This document shows, in pieces, positions 34,539-43,512 of a stretch of 64,000 nucleotides of DNA. The stretch spans positions 1 through 64,000 of the forward strand of contig JAAFJX010000022.1 of the NCBI GenBank assembly GCA_013299045.1, in the 5' to 3' direction. The DNA comes from Cytophagales bacterium. Lineage in GTDB: Bacteria > Bacteroidota > Bacteroidia > Cytophagales > Bernardetiaceae. The notes beneath the pieces were generated by a model that had not been told where the DNA came from, did not search any database, and saw only the letters and a program-made list of their open reading frames with translations. How positions within the stretch are numbered: position 1 is the stretch's first letter; each line of letters starts with the position of its first letter. The position numbers and the translations under genes were made by a program.

Positions 34539-35342
34539 ATGAACTTAGCTTACTTTGTTTGGCATTTAACACCCGCTATTTTTAGTATTGGGTCTCTGCA
34601 TATCCGTTGGTACAGTGTGTTCTTTATGGGCGCTTTTATGGTAGGCTACTATATCGGCATTGTCATTTACCGAATAGAAAAAAAACCTCAGCCCCAGCTA
34701 GACATTCTTGTTTTATACTTGTTCTTTAGCATGATAGGCGGAGCGCGTTTGGGGCACTGCCTTTTCTATGATTTAGATTTTTACATACAAAATCCACTCG
34801 CCTTCTTCAGAATATGGGAAGGAGGCTTGGCTAGTCATGGTGCGCTGATTATGATGCCATTAGCCATTGCGCATTTTGGCAAAAGCCGTCCTACACAAAG
34901 TTTTTATTGGGTTATTGATAGGCTGGTATTTATTATTGCGATGGTAGCGTTTTTTATACGTTTAGGTAACTTTTTCAATAGTGAGGCCGTCGGTACACCA
35001 TCAGATTTGCCATGGGCTGTACAGTTCATTCACTACGACGGACAGCCTCGCCACCCTAGCCAGCTCTACGAAGCATTTTTCTATCTTACTGTTTTTATCG
35101 TTATGGGCTATAACTATATACAGCAAAATTATTGGCTAAATAAAGGCGCAAATTTAGGCACGTTTTTGGTTCTTGTATTTGGCTTTCGTTTTTTTGTAGA
35201 ATTTCTGAAAGAGGCTGATATCTGGTATAACTTTTACTTTTTTTCTTTGAATCAAGGGCAGGTTCTGAGCGTCCCTGCTGTTCTTGTTGGTTTTTGGCTC
35301 ATAAAGCGCTCCAAAAAAATAGGTAAAACAGGTCCATCATAA
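34539..35342 (+). CDS. lgt: Prolipoprotein diacylglyceryl transferase
   Basis: 267 residues, seven membrane segments. Diagnostic blocks are GARLGHCLFYD, IWEGGLASHGAL and the Lgt signature RLGNFFNSEAVGTPSDLPWA, plus RHPSQLYEA near the C-terminal half. It attaches diacylglycerol to the lipobox cysteine of prolipoproteins in the inner membrane. It follows scoA by 8 nt, an unusual partnership. The lipoproteins at 12068 and 35602 would be among its substrates. Confidence 0.95.
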   Translation: MNLAYFVWHLTPAIFSIGSLHIRWYSVFFMGAFMVGYYIGIVIYRIEKKPQPQLDILVLYLFFSMIGGARLGHCLFYDLDFYIQNPLAFFRIWEGGLASHGALIMMPLAIAHFGKSRPTQSFYWVIDRLVFIIAMVAFFIRLGNFFNSEAVGTPSDLPWAVQFIHYDGQPRHPSQLYEAFFYLTVFIVMGYNYIQQNYWLNKGANLGTFLVLVFGFRFFVEFLKEADIWYNFYFFSLNQGQVLSVPAVLVGFWLIKRSKKIGKTGPS

Positions 35343-35601
35343 ATTTTCCTTTGTTCTGTTTACTCGCGCACGGGGTGGCCTAAAAACAAAATTGCACTCA
35401 TCAAGGAATTTTTAACTCAAAAAATAGCTTGAGGCTCTCTAAATAAAGACTTCATGTAACTATTAAAAAAAATTTACTTTTTCTATTTCTTTTACCATAC
35501 TTTTTGGGTCTATGTATTAGGCAAGGTTTTGTCTTTGCAAACTGAAACGCTCTTGTTTCGGCTTTTTCTTTTAAATTTTAACCCAAAAACAAACAAAATT
35601 C

Positions 35602-36165
35602 ATGTTAAAAACCATGAAAATTTTGCTGGCAGCGGCCTTTCTGCTCGCTGGCCTCAGCTTGGCTGGCTGCAAAAAAACTTCCGTTGATGCACCGATTGAG
35701 CCAGCAGAAGACCTTGGTTTCTGCCAGGAAGCAGAGGCAGCGGACTTTAAAACAGCAGAAGAATTTAAAACTGCCCTACTCGGAAAATGGCAGTTAGTAG
35801 GCGAGTATAGCAGAGAGATTTCTAAAAAACCTTCCTACAAGCTACGTATGTATGAAATCAGGGAATGCGAATACCGCGCTGATGATAGCCTCTATATTTA
35901 TAATTGGTACAGCATTGAGTTGGGTGATACGATACCATTAAAACCAGCAGTGATAAAATACAATATTGGTCTTACACCTTTAGGAAAAATAGGCTTGTAC
36001 ATGGATGTGATGGTGATGACAGACCGTAAGAAACGTGTTTATTACTATTTGTGTAAAGATGGGCAGACATTGGTGCAAGATTTCACTTATAGTGGAAATA
36101 ATTATACCGATTATCGTGGGATTGAGTATTACATTTACTATCTGGTCTATAAACGAAAGTCCTGA
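35602..36165 (+). CDS. Lipocalin-like-sized hypothetical lipoprotein
   Basis: 187 residues. The signal peptide ends in a lipobox LSLAGC (Cys about 23) followed by KK. The mature part has a helix (ADFKTAEEFKTALLGKW) leading into a beta-rich region (GKWQLVGEYSREISKK, YYYLCKDGQTLVQDFTYS). The GxW motif after the helix resembles lipocalin-like Bacteroidota lipoproteins, but homology is not certain. ATG at 35614 is an alternative start. It is a single gene; the M43 pseudogene follows. Confidence 0.65.
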   Translation: MLKTMKILLAAAFLLAGLSLAGCKKTSVDAPIEPAEDLGFCQEAEAADFKTAEEFKTALLGKWQLVGEYSREISKKPSYKLRMYEIRECEYRADDSLYIYNWYSIELGDTIPLKPAVIKYNIGLTPLGKIGLYMDVMVMTDRKKRVYYYLCKDGQTLVQDFTYSGNNYTDYRGIEYYIYYLVYKRKS

Positions 36166-36232
36166 TACCTAAATTCTGTATGTTTAAACTCTCTGTTAAA
36201 CTGTATCTTAAACCATTAAATCTACCTCTACA

Positions 36233-36856
36233 ATGCACATACTTAAATTTTGGGTTGGCATTATTGTGCTTATAAGCACAACCTGATTCGCACAAACGCA
36301 CTAGCACAAAGTTTTTGTGGTTACGATGAGCCTAACCCTATGTTCATCAAAGAAAAGGAGGCCATAAAGAAAAAAAATGGATGCATGGCCTACTGCGAAA
36401 GTCCCTACGCAGACTGCCCAAACGAACCCTTCACCATTCCTGTTGTGTTTCATATTGTTTATAATCCTGACGAGGATACTTTTCTTGATGATAATATGAT
36501 AAAGGCAGCACTGGCTGAGTTAAATCAATATTTTGCAGGTACTCACTCTTTGCAGGATAGTATCAATCCTATATTTTTGCCTAGTTTTTCGGGCGACACC
36601 AACCTCAAATTTGTTCTGGCAGCTGTGGATCCTTGGGGTAATCCACACAGTGGTATCAATCGTAGAGTAACCCAAGCCCCCTATTTTCGGGGCAACAATC
36701 CCGTCAAGAATCTATACTCCAATTTTTGGCCATCTAGTTCCTTCTTTAAAGCGTGATTTTGAGGGTGGCTTTGCAGCATGGCCGCGCGACAAGTACTTGA
36801 ATACTTGGATAGGAGATCTTATCGGTACACTTGGTTTTGCTCCGCGCCCTTATTAG
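36233..36856 (+). pseudogene. Broken M43 (cytophagalysin-like) metalloprotease gene
   Basis: The original start at 36233 gives a signal peptide MHILKFWVGIIVLISTT that hits an in-frame TGA. The frame then changes: CGYDEPNPMFIKEKEAIKKK and FTIPVVFHIVYNPDEDTFLD lie in the frame of 36250. Near 36746 another frameshift is needed to read KRDFEGGFAAWPRDKYLNTW, the segment that in M43 proteases precedes the zinc site. A TAG then ends it at 36856. The HExxH zinc motif is absent. At least two shifts, one or more stops and a 3' truncation make it non-functional. Confidence 0.8.
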
Positions 36857-36971
36857 GCATTATCTGGTACGTTTCCATAGAAAAACTAATTGCTATTTTA
36901 AAAAAATTAAACTGATTGAGCTAAGCGTTCATTTGCTTATTGAACAATAGGAATAAAACAAAACTATTGTT

Positions 36972-37302
36972 TAATTAGTCGTCGCTTAAAAAGTCTGCAT
37001 AAGAACAAGCACATCAATTGATTGATATGATTTATCTGCTTTAGGAACACCCTCATGATTTTGGGTGGCTTTTTCTTTGATTGGGTGCTTTTACAAAACA
37101 TAGTTGCACAGAAAATCTCACCCTCTGACCTTTGAGCCATTCGCTTTTGTCTGATGCGAGGCATGGCAGGCCGCAAGAAGCCTTGAGATTTTGCCAGTTA
37201 TTTGACAAAATAGACTAAAAACTAGTAGATTTTAAAGATAAAAATATTGGTTAATTTACTGATAATAAATAATTTATGTACTTTTTAAGGAAAGACTAAT
37301 TA
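36972..37302. mobile_element. TAGTC-family inverted-repeat element, 331-bp copy (MITE-like)
   Basis: Perfect 9-bp ends TAATTAGTC (36972-36980) and GACTAATTA (37294-37302) continue inward as imperfect inverted repeats containing (C)CTTAAAAAGT. The interior, including CATTCGCTTTTGTC, is repeated in inverted orientation at 50871-51153. There is no credible reading frame, so the element is non-autonomous. It lies just after the M43 pseudogene. Confidence 0.7.
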
Positions 37303-37514
37303 GCAACCCCAAAGTTCTTCTGTGGTGCAATGCGCCAACAATGTAATTGCTACTTATAAACTTGCCTAGCCTACCTCTTTGATGACAGTTTTCGTGTGTT
37401 ATCCCCACGTTACACATGGGGTTATTCGTGTTCAAATCCTTTGGGGTTGTTTTGTATTTTTGCTTTTTCTTTTGCGCGTTTTCTCCATAATCCGTTTGTT
37501 TATGTCAAAAGAAA

Positions 37515-38645
37515 CTATTTAAACCACCCATTTTCATACCATTCCGCAAACATTTTGCTTGTTTTTTTAGGATTAAGTGGTTTTACCACAAAAAGCCAAC
37601 CTTCGCCAAAAGGGTCTTTTTCCAACAATTCGCAAGGTTCATTCATTTGTGCTTCATTCCAAATATGCGTGTTTATCTCAACCACTTCCATATCAAAAAG
37701 CACATCTAAGCACACCATCATAGGTCCAGCAACGTCAAACTCTGCCAATGGCGAATATTCTGTATTTTGGTCTTTCAAAACCTTGCCCACAGGGGCAAAC
37801 ATGAGCGGATAACAAGGCAAATGCCCACGAATATACTCTTGTTTGGTATTCAAACCTACACGAATCAAATCCTCTTCCAATTTGTACCAATGCCATCCCT
37901 CTACATAATAATTGACTTTTCGCTCCACTTTTATGATAAAATCCTTTTTGATATTCATCAAAATCCAACCGTTTGGTTGTGGATTATATTGGGCTTCAGC
38001 CAATAAATTTTCATTGAAAGTTACCGTTTCGATGTCGTAAGGGGCATACAGGTAGGCAAGGTTTTTATACTTTTCCGCGAGTTGCCAAGCATCTTTGTTA
38101 TCCCAATTATGGTATTTTGGGTAATACTCAAAACTGATAATAGGCTCTTTTTTCTTGATATTTTCGCCTAAAACTTGAAAATTGCGCACATAACATTCCA
38201 AAGGCAAATATTTATTGAAAAAGCCCAACTCGCATGGATAGGGCTTGAGATAATTTTGCCAAGTGTTGGCTAAAATTGTAGTTGGGTGGGTTTCATACAA
38301 ACGTATTTCTCTAAAATACCCATGTAAATTTTCCTTATAATCTACTTTTTGCACCCTGCAAATCCAATCCGTTTGAGAAAAGCCTTTGTATTCAAAATCC
38401 TTGCCTCCCACCTCGCGCAAACAATCTACAAAAGGCTGATTGATTTCTACGATTTTACAAGTAAAATCTACCGAAAGGCTTAATGTTTGACATTCTGTAC
38501 TGCAACTTGCTATTTCATATCCACCACCCACTACCTCGCCTACAGGCAAGATTTCCTCTACCTGAAACATGATGTAAAAAGCACACGAGCAACTCAATTC
38601 ATACAAATCATTGCCCAAATCTTTGATGTCTGCGTTTGTGGACAT
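37515..38645 (-). CDS. Protein with three tandem glycine-cleavage-H-like (lipoyl-fold) domains
   Basis: 376 residues, no signal peptide. Three segments align with the H-protein fold. Domain 1 (about 5-95) includes KIVEINQPFVDCL. Domain 2 (about 130-245) has EKYKNLAYLYAPYD and VTFNENLLAEAQYNPQPNGW, matching the H-protein ESVKAxSxLYAPVSG and NExL regions. Domain 3 (about 250-370) has EGWHWYKLEEDLIRVGLN and EVVEINTHIWNEA, and closes with EKDPFGEGWLFVVKP, the typical H-protein ending. The lipoyl-lysine position is a Cys in domain 1, possibly a Lys in domain 2 and a Pro in domain 3, so ordinary H-protein function is unlikely. Role unknown. Confidence 0.7.
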   Translation of the reverse strand: MSTNADIKDLGNDLYELSCSCAFYIMFQVEEILPVGEVVGGGYEIASCSTECQTLSLSVDFTCKIVEINQPFVDCLREVGGKDFEYKGFSQTDWICRVQKVDYKENLHGYFREIRLYETHPTTILANTWQNYLKPYPCELGFFNKYLPLECYVRNFQVLGENIKKKEPIISFEYYPKYHNWDNKDAWQLAEKYKNLAYLYAPYDIETVTFNENLLAEAQYNPQPNGWILMNIKKDFIIKVERKVNYYVEGWHWYKLEEDLIRVGLNTKQEYIRGHLPCYPLMFAPVGKVLKDQNTEYSPLAEFDVAGPMMVCLDVLFDMEVVEINTHIWNEAQMNEPCELLEKDPFGEGWLFVVKPLNPKKTSKMFAEWYENGWFK

Positions 38646-38679
38646 AATAACGCATTTTTCTATGATGCGGTTTAAAAAG

Positions 38680-38717
38680 AATGCCTTGCAATATTGTTTG
38701 TTTTCTCACAAGGCATT
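38680..38717 (-). terminator. Intrinsic terminator of the Agenet/Tudor-domain gene
   Basis: A 9-bp stem (AATGCCTTG at 38680-38688, CAAGGCATT at 38709-38717) is followed on the minus strand by CTTTTT. It lies about 20 nt past the stop codon of the gene at 38737-39918. Confidence 0.7.
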
Positions 38718-38736
38718 TTTTGAAGTACTTGCCAGA

Positions 38737-39918
38737 CTATTTTATATCTATTTTCAGCTCATAGTCGCCTGATGTAAAGCCTTTTGCGCCCACTACCCCC
38801 ACAAAGACTTTCATCCTTGAGCTAATCGCATTAAACTCTATGCTTTGCTCGCCAGCACTTTTCGTGAAATCTGGCGGGTTATTGGCTACCCATTGCTCAA
38901 AACCAGCCTCACAGCTAATGCAACGCGGTAAATCTGGCGGGATAAACTTGAAGTCAAAGCTCACAAAGCCATAAACATTTACTCTTGGTTTATTCCCTTT
39001 AGGAACAACCGTAATTTTTACCGTGGATTTTTTTGGCAAATCAAACCAATAAAAGACGTGGTTGCCCTGAAATTCTACATTTCTGATACCTACCCAGCAC
39101 GCATTTGAGCTATTCTCTGCCCATTCTAGGTCTTCCATAATATTGCCTTGCGAAAGATTACCATTAACCGTAACTGTTTGGCCTCTCAAAGCAGGAATGA
39201 ATTGTACTTTTCCTTGAATATTCAAATTCATTGGGCGTATGTTTTTTATTTCTACGGCCTCATCATAGCTTTCAGCATAGGCATCATAATTCACGAAGTA
39301 CTTACCATCTGGTTGTACTTTCAAAACCATGGCGGGCAGCCAAGAATCGCCCCGTACAGGGTCTTTATAAAAGACTTCTACCCTGTCTCCCACCGTAAAA
39401 GAAGATTTTACACCCGTACTTTCATCAACAGGTGCAGCAGTAATGACCAAGCTATTAAAAAACTTATCGCTATTGCTAAAGGTGTTAGCGCTAGAGATAA
39501 CAAGCATTTGTATATTTATCTTTGAATGCGCCACGTATTGGGCATTCAAAAAACTGCCATTATTCATTTCGCCTTGTGCTTTATAAGCCTCATAGCCTTG
39601 ATAAGTGCTTGCCTCTTGCTTTTGTATTTTTTTGATATTCTTGGAGGAATTATCAAAGGATTGCTTGGCATTTCCTTTTGGAAAAACACCTGTAGAAGTA
39701 CTTGCTACCACCATATAAACTTCTGTGGTGGTGGTACTTTTATAGGTATAGTTAATGACGTTTCCGTTTTGACTGACTGTTTTGGTGGGTGGTGCAGGCA
39801 GACTGACCTTCGCGCCAACGCCGTCAGCCGAAAAATCATAGGTTTGCCAGTCTTGAGCGCATATCTTTGAGGCTATTAAGACCCAAAACACACTAAGAGA
39901 AATACTTATCTTCATCAT
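38737..39918 (-). CDS. Secreted protein with PsbP-like and Agenet/Tudor-like domains
   Basis: The start at 39918 gives a signal peptide (MMKISISLSVFWVLIASKIC, cut after A-Q); the longer frame adds only lysine-rich sequence. The 393-residue protein has a PsbP/DcrB-like N-terminal domain (about 24-165, DWQTYDFSADGVGAKVSLPA). An Agenet/Tudor-type module follows at about 172-235 (VGDRVEVFYKDPVRGDSWLP, then DGKYFVNYDAYAESYDE). The C-terminal beta domain has an SCEAGFEQW segment. Tudor-like modules of this kind occur in secreted Bacteroidota proteins, but ligands are unknown. It lies between two other unusual minus-strand genes. Confidence 0.72.
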   Translation of the reverse strand: MMKISISLSVFWVLIASKICAQDWQTYDFSADGVGAKVSLPAPPTKTVSQNGNVINYTYKSTTTTEVYMVVASTSTGVFPKGNAKQSFDNSSKNIKKIQKQEASTYQGYEAYKAQGEMNNGSFLNAQYVAHSKINIQMLVISSANTFSNSDKFFNSLVITAAPVDESTGVKSSFTVGDRVEVFYKDPVRGDSWLPAMVLKVQPDGKYFVNYDAYAESYDEAVEIKNIRPMNLNIQGKVQFIPALRGQTVTVNGNLSQGNIMEDLEWAENSSNACWVGIRNVEFQGNHVFYWFDLPKKSTVKITVVPKGNKPRVNVYGFVSFDFKFIPPDLPRCISCEAGFEQWVANNPPDFTKSAGEQSIEFNAISSRMKVFVGVVGAKGFTSGDYELKIDIK

Positions 39919-39998
39919 TTTTGTTTTTAATTTGATTCGTTTACGCTTTTTTTCTAAAAAAGGTTTTGTTTTTTCTTTTTTAAGTACCAAAGAATGGC

Positions 39999-40556
39999 TT
40001 ACCCAAGATGCTTTTTCACCCACTCGGGGTTCTGCCTGCCGTTATAATGGTCGTCAGCGCTCAGGTACTCAGGAATACCCTCAGGGTCGTAATTAATGCC
40101 TTTTTGTGCCACGTTTTGGTTTGCTTGCACCTTTTGTTTTTTCAAGAGCAATTTGTCTTGCGCTTTTCTGTAAACATCGTAACCTTTGGGCTTTATGGGT
40201 TCTTCTATAACATGCCGTTCATAGGCATCTTTGGCCTCGTTAAAGCACTTCGAGTGATAATCGTAGTAAATAAATTTGGCAATTTGGTGGGCTTCTATGA
40301 GGGTTTGGTGTGCGGCATAGCCGTCTGGTTCTTTGGGTTCGCCTACCTCGCGCCTTGCGTGGTCGTCCGCGCCGTAGTCTATGAACATTTGTAAATGAAG
40401 TTCATATTCCTGAAAGATTTTTCTTTGTTCTTGTTTAAAGTCCTCATAGCCTTCAGGTTTTTCTGGCTCATACTGCTGCTGTGCGGCAATGGCTTCCACA
40501 CTTCGCGTCAAGTACGCAATCAATAATTTTTCATAGTTTTCAAATGTTGTTTCCAT
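39999..40556 (-). CDS. Hypothetical protein with three EP-x-KP-x-GY repeats
   Basis: 185 residues from the ATG at 40556 (METTFENYEKLLIAYL). It is soluble and mostly helical. Three internal repeats share the form (E/G)(E)P-x-x-P-x-GY followed by a helix with Y/H and Q: EPEKPEGYEDFKQEQRKIF, GEPKEPDGYAAHQTLIEA, EEPIKPKGYDVYRKAQDKL. The C-terminus is polar (GINYDPEGIPEYLSADDHYN). The family is not recognised. It is upstream of, and co-directional with, the Tudor-domain gene (80-nt gap). Confidence 0.65.
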   Translation of the reverse strand: METTFENYEKLLIAYLTRSVEAIAAQQQYEPEKPEGYEDFKQEQRKIFQEYELHLQMFIDYGADDHARREVGEPKEPDGYAAHQTLIEAHQIAKFIYYDYHSKCFNEAKDAYERHVIEEPIKPKGYDVYRKAQDKLLLKKQKVQANQNVAQKGINYDPEGIPEYLSADDHYNGRQNPEWVKKHLG

Positions 40557-40871
40557 GCTCAAAAAAATTACGTTTTCGCAATGAGAGGACTTATTGTTAT
40601 AAACGGCTTTTCAGTCGTTGTCCGCACAGCCAAACCGTCAGACTCCTCAAAGCCTCATTGAGTCACTTTTTTTGAGTTATCAAGAGAATCTACAAGCTGT
40701 GCTGTATGTATTCTTCTGTAATGATTTTTGTTTTGGGTGTTCTATTCTGTATGAGTTGGTTCTTTGAACGCTCTAATGTACGATTTTTTTTTGAATAAAA
40801 GTTTCTATTCTGGATAAAATCATATTGCTTTGCAACAAACCTGTTCATTTTAATACCAAGCGTATTTGGCC

Positions 40872-42587
40872 ATGAGCAACAAAGATATTCTAAAAGCCAT
40901 GAAGCTCCTGGTCGCGCTCATGGAGTTACACGATGCAGACCCCACGCTCATCAAGCCTTTTAGTAACGCCATTTATAGGCTAGACCAGCTTAGCGAGGAG
41001 CTACCCACACAAGACGTGGTGGGTATTCAGAGAGCTGGCTTTTCAAAAAGCATGGCGGCCAAAATTTTTGATTTGGCAAACAGCCAAACTTTTGAAGAGC
41101 ACAAAAGCTACATAGAAAAAACACCCTCTGGCCTGCTAGACGTATTGGAGATTAAGGGTATTGGTGCCAAAAAAGTGCGAACGCTATGGTTAGAACTCCA
41201 AATAGAAGACCTAGAAGCCTTGCGCGATGCTTGCGAAGCGGGTATGGTGGCCAAACTCAAAGGTTTTGGCGAAAAAACACAAAAGCTAATTCTGGAGAAT
41301 ATCTCCTTTATGAATGTAAGTAGTGGGAAGTTCTTGCTCAGCGAAGCCGAACCTTATCAGGCTTTTCTGGAAGCTTATCTGCAAACAGCCGTGGGGGTAG
41401 AGCGTTGGTCTGCGAGCGGCCAGTGGCGCAGGCGCACCGAAACCATAGACACACTCTCCTTTGTGGTGCAAGTAGTTTCAAGAGCAGATTTTTTTGCGTC
41501 ATTAAACAGTTCCGAGCGCTTTTCATGTACGCACCAAAGCCCTTTTATTTGGGAGGGGCATTTTGACGAAACACCCGCACTCAAAATTATTATACATTGC
41601 GCTGACTCAGAATCGTTTGAAAAGACTCTCTTTTTGGAAACAGCCACCGAAGCACACTTATTCTTGAATGCAGCCGCCGAGGGTTCATCAAAGAATCTCT
41701 ATCAAATTGTTAAAGCAAAAAAGACTTGGGAGTCAGAAGAAGCTATTTATGAGGCAGCCAACTGGCCTCATTTTTTGCCCGAACAGCGCGAAGGTTTGTT
41801 TGAAGAGGACTGGATAAAGGCGGGTTCTGTGCCTGTAGCCTTGCAAAAAGAGGATATAAAAGGGGTTTTGCACTTGCATAGCACCTACAGCGACGGTGCA
41901 GATTCCTTAGAGCAAATGGCCCTTCATGCCAAAAATATGGGTTTTGAGTACATCGGGATTACTGACCACTCTCAATCGTCATTTTATGCCAATGGTATGA
42001 GTGAAGGCCGCGTCCGACAGCAGCAGCAAGAGATTGACCTACTCAATGCTAAACTAGCGCCTTTTAGAATTTTCAAAGGGATAGAAGTAGATATCCTGAA
42101 TGATGGAAGCCTCGACTACGACATGACTATCCTCAATACCTTTGACTTTACGATTGCTTCCATACACCAAAACCTCCGTATGCCCATAGAAAAGGCCACT
42201 GAGCGCCTGCTTGGTGCCATCGAGAACCCGCATACAACAATTATGGGGCATTTAACTGGCCGTTTGTTGCTCAGACGAGAGGGCTACCCTGTAGACTACA
42301 AGCGCATCATTGATGCCTGTGCGGCTCATCAGGTGGGTATAGAAATTAATGCGAATGCTTATCGCCTTGACTTGGACTGGCGCTGGCTGCCTTATGCTAT
42401 TAAAAAAGGAATTTGGATTAGTATTAATCCAGACGCACATACTACAAAAGGCTATCAGGACATCAAATACGGTGTGGCTATGGCACGAAAAGCAGCTCTC
42501 CAATCTCAACAGACCCTCAACGCCCTCTCCTGCACGGACATCGCCCGTTATTTTGAAACTAGAAAAAGCCCCTTAGTTAATTTATAA
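40872..42587 (+). CDS. PolX-like protein: helix-hairpin-helix plus PHP nuclease, polymerase site lost
   Basis: 571 residues from the ATG at 40872. The N-terminal 8-kDa-like and helix-hairpin-helix regions (GLLDVLEIKGIGAKKVRTLW) are followed by the polymerase palm. There the expected GSxRR...ETVGDxDxL reads SGQWRRRTETIDTLSFVV, with Thr194 and Ser196 replacing the catalytic aspartates. The C-terminal PHP domain (about 330-570) keeps its metal ligands (LHLHSTYSDG, GITDHSQSSF, EVDILNDGSLDYD, MGHLTGR, INPDAHTT). It is therefore probably a 3'-5' exonuclease or phosphoesterase in base-excision repair without polymerase activity. The GNAT gene follows after 9 nt. Confidence 0.9.
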   Translation: MSNKDILKAMKLLVALMELHDADPTLIKPFSNAIYRLDQLSEELPTQDVVGIQRAGFSKSMAAKIFDLANSQTFEEHKSYIEKTPSGLLDVLEIKGIGAKKVRTLWLELQIEDLEALRDACEAGMVAKLKGFGEKTQKLILENISFMNVSSGKFLLSEAEPYQAFLEAYLQTAVGVERWSASGQWRRRTETIDTLSFVVQVVSRADFFASLNSSERFSCTHQSPFIWEGHFDETPALKIIIHCADSESFEKTLFLETATEAHLFLNAAAEGSSKNLYQIVKAKKTWESEEAIYEAANWPHFLPEQREGLFEEDWIKAGSVPVALQKEDIKGVLHLHSTYSDGADSLEQMALHAKNMGFEYIGITDHSQSSFYANGMSEGRVRQQQQEIDLLNAKLAPFRIFKGIEVDILNDGSLDYDMTILNTFDFTIASIHQNLRMPIEKATERLLGAIENPHTTIMGHLTGRLLLRREGYPVDYKRIIDACAAHQVGIEINANAYRLDLDWRWLPYAIKKGIWISINPDAHTTKGYQDIKYGVAMARKAALQSQQTLNALSCTDIARYFETRKSPLVNL

Positions 42588-42596
42588 CAGAGTTTT

Positions 42597-43454
42597 ATGC
42601 CTCTTGCGTGCCCGCAATCGCTCAAGAACACAAGCCTTGCTCATATCTGTATGCTCATAAACAGAGCTTTCCAAGGCTATGCGGTGTCTATTCAAATGAC
42701 CATTGATGTACTGCTTCGCAAAATCCAAGCAGAAAGCATTGACCTAGAGCGGTCAGTTGGGCTTTATGATGAGGACGAGCTGGTGGGCGTTCTCTTACTG
42801 GGCTATCGCGGAACGGCCTCTTATAATGCCTGTACTGGGCTTCTGCCTGCTTACAGAGGCCAGGGTTATGCAGATACTATGTATGATTATGCCAAAACAC
42901 ACTTTTTGAATGATGGAATACTAGAAACCCATATATTAGAAGTTTTGGAAGCTAATACTTCAGGCATTAGGCTTTATGAGCGCTTGGGTATGCAGAAAAC
43001 AGATTTTCTTTACACTTTTTTCCTGACACTGCCCCAGCAGTCTAAAACTGATTTTTTAGGTATCAGGCCGCTCAGCTATACAGATTTTTTTGAGTTCTAT
43101 AACAATGAGAAAATTTTTGGGGCAGAATGCGCCTGGCAAAATGCACCACTTCCTGGCTTGCAGTCCGGCTTTAGCAAGGCTTATGGTTGGTATGCACCAG
43201 ATACAGGCGAACTCTCTGCACTGGTTGTTTTCAGAGCAGATACCAATACCGTCCAATATCTAAATGTTCTGACTGAACAACGTTTGCACGGTTTAGGGAG
43301 ACTCATGCTGGCCTTTGTACAGCAACAATTAGGCAAAGCCCCTCTGCGTTTATTGAATGTATCCGCACGAAATTCCTCTGTCATATACTTGGCCAAAGCG
43401 CTAGGTGCAGAGCTTAAATTCAAGCAATGGGAAATGCAAACACGCCTCAAATAA
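42597..43454 (+). CDS. Tandem-GNAT acetyltransferase
   Basis: 285 residues with two GNAT folds. The first (about 1-145) has the acetyl-CoA motif PAYRGQGYADTMYDYAK, and LEVLEANTSGIRLYERLGM at the following helix and strand. The second (about 150-285) is more diverged, with LTEQRLHGLGRLMLAFVQQQ and NVSARNSSVIYLAKALGA. It probably transfers an acetyl group to a small molecule or protein; the acceptor is unknown. It sits 9 nt after the PolX-like gene, likely in one transcript. Confidence 0.85.
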   Translation: MPLACPQSLKNTSLAHICMLINRAFQGYAVSIQMTIDVLLRKIQAESIDLERSVGLYDEDELVGVLLLGYRGTASYNACTGLLPAYRGQGYADTMYDYAKTHFLNDGILETHILEVLEANTSGIRLYERLGMQKTDFLYTFFLTLPQQSKTDFLGIRPLSYTDFFEFYNNEKIFGAECAWQNAPLPGLQSGFSKAYGWYAPDTGELSALVVFRADTNTVQYLNVLTEQRLHGLGRLMLAFVQQQLGKAPLRLLNVSARNSSVIYLAKALGAELKFKQWEMQTRLK

Positions 43455-43512
43455 ATCGATAGGTATTCCGATAGGTCTTTTATTGTTCGGACTATTGTTC
43501 TGATACACTGCG

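Noticed and set aside
36964-37176. Minus-strand frame inside the 331-bp element considered as a transposase
   Set aside because: No transposase motif; the inverted copy at 50871-51153 breaks the frame, so it is not coding.
37400-37445. CCCCA...TGGGG hairpin followed by TTCAAATCC, considered as a tRNA
   Set aside because: No acceptor stem or full cloverleaf can be drawn; only a 5-bp hairpin.
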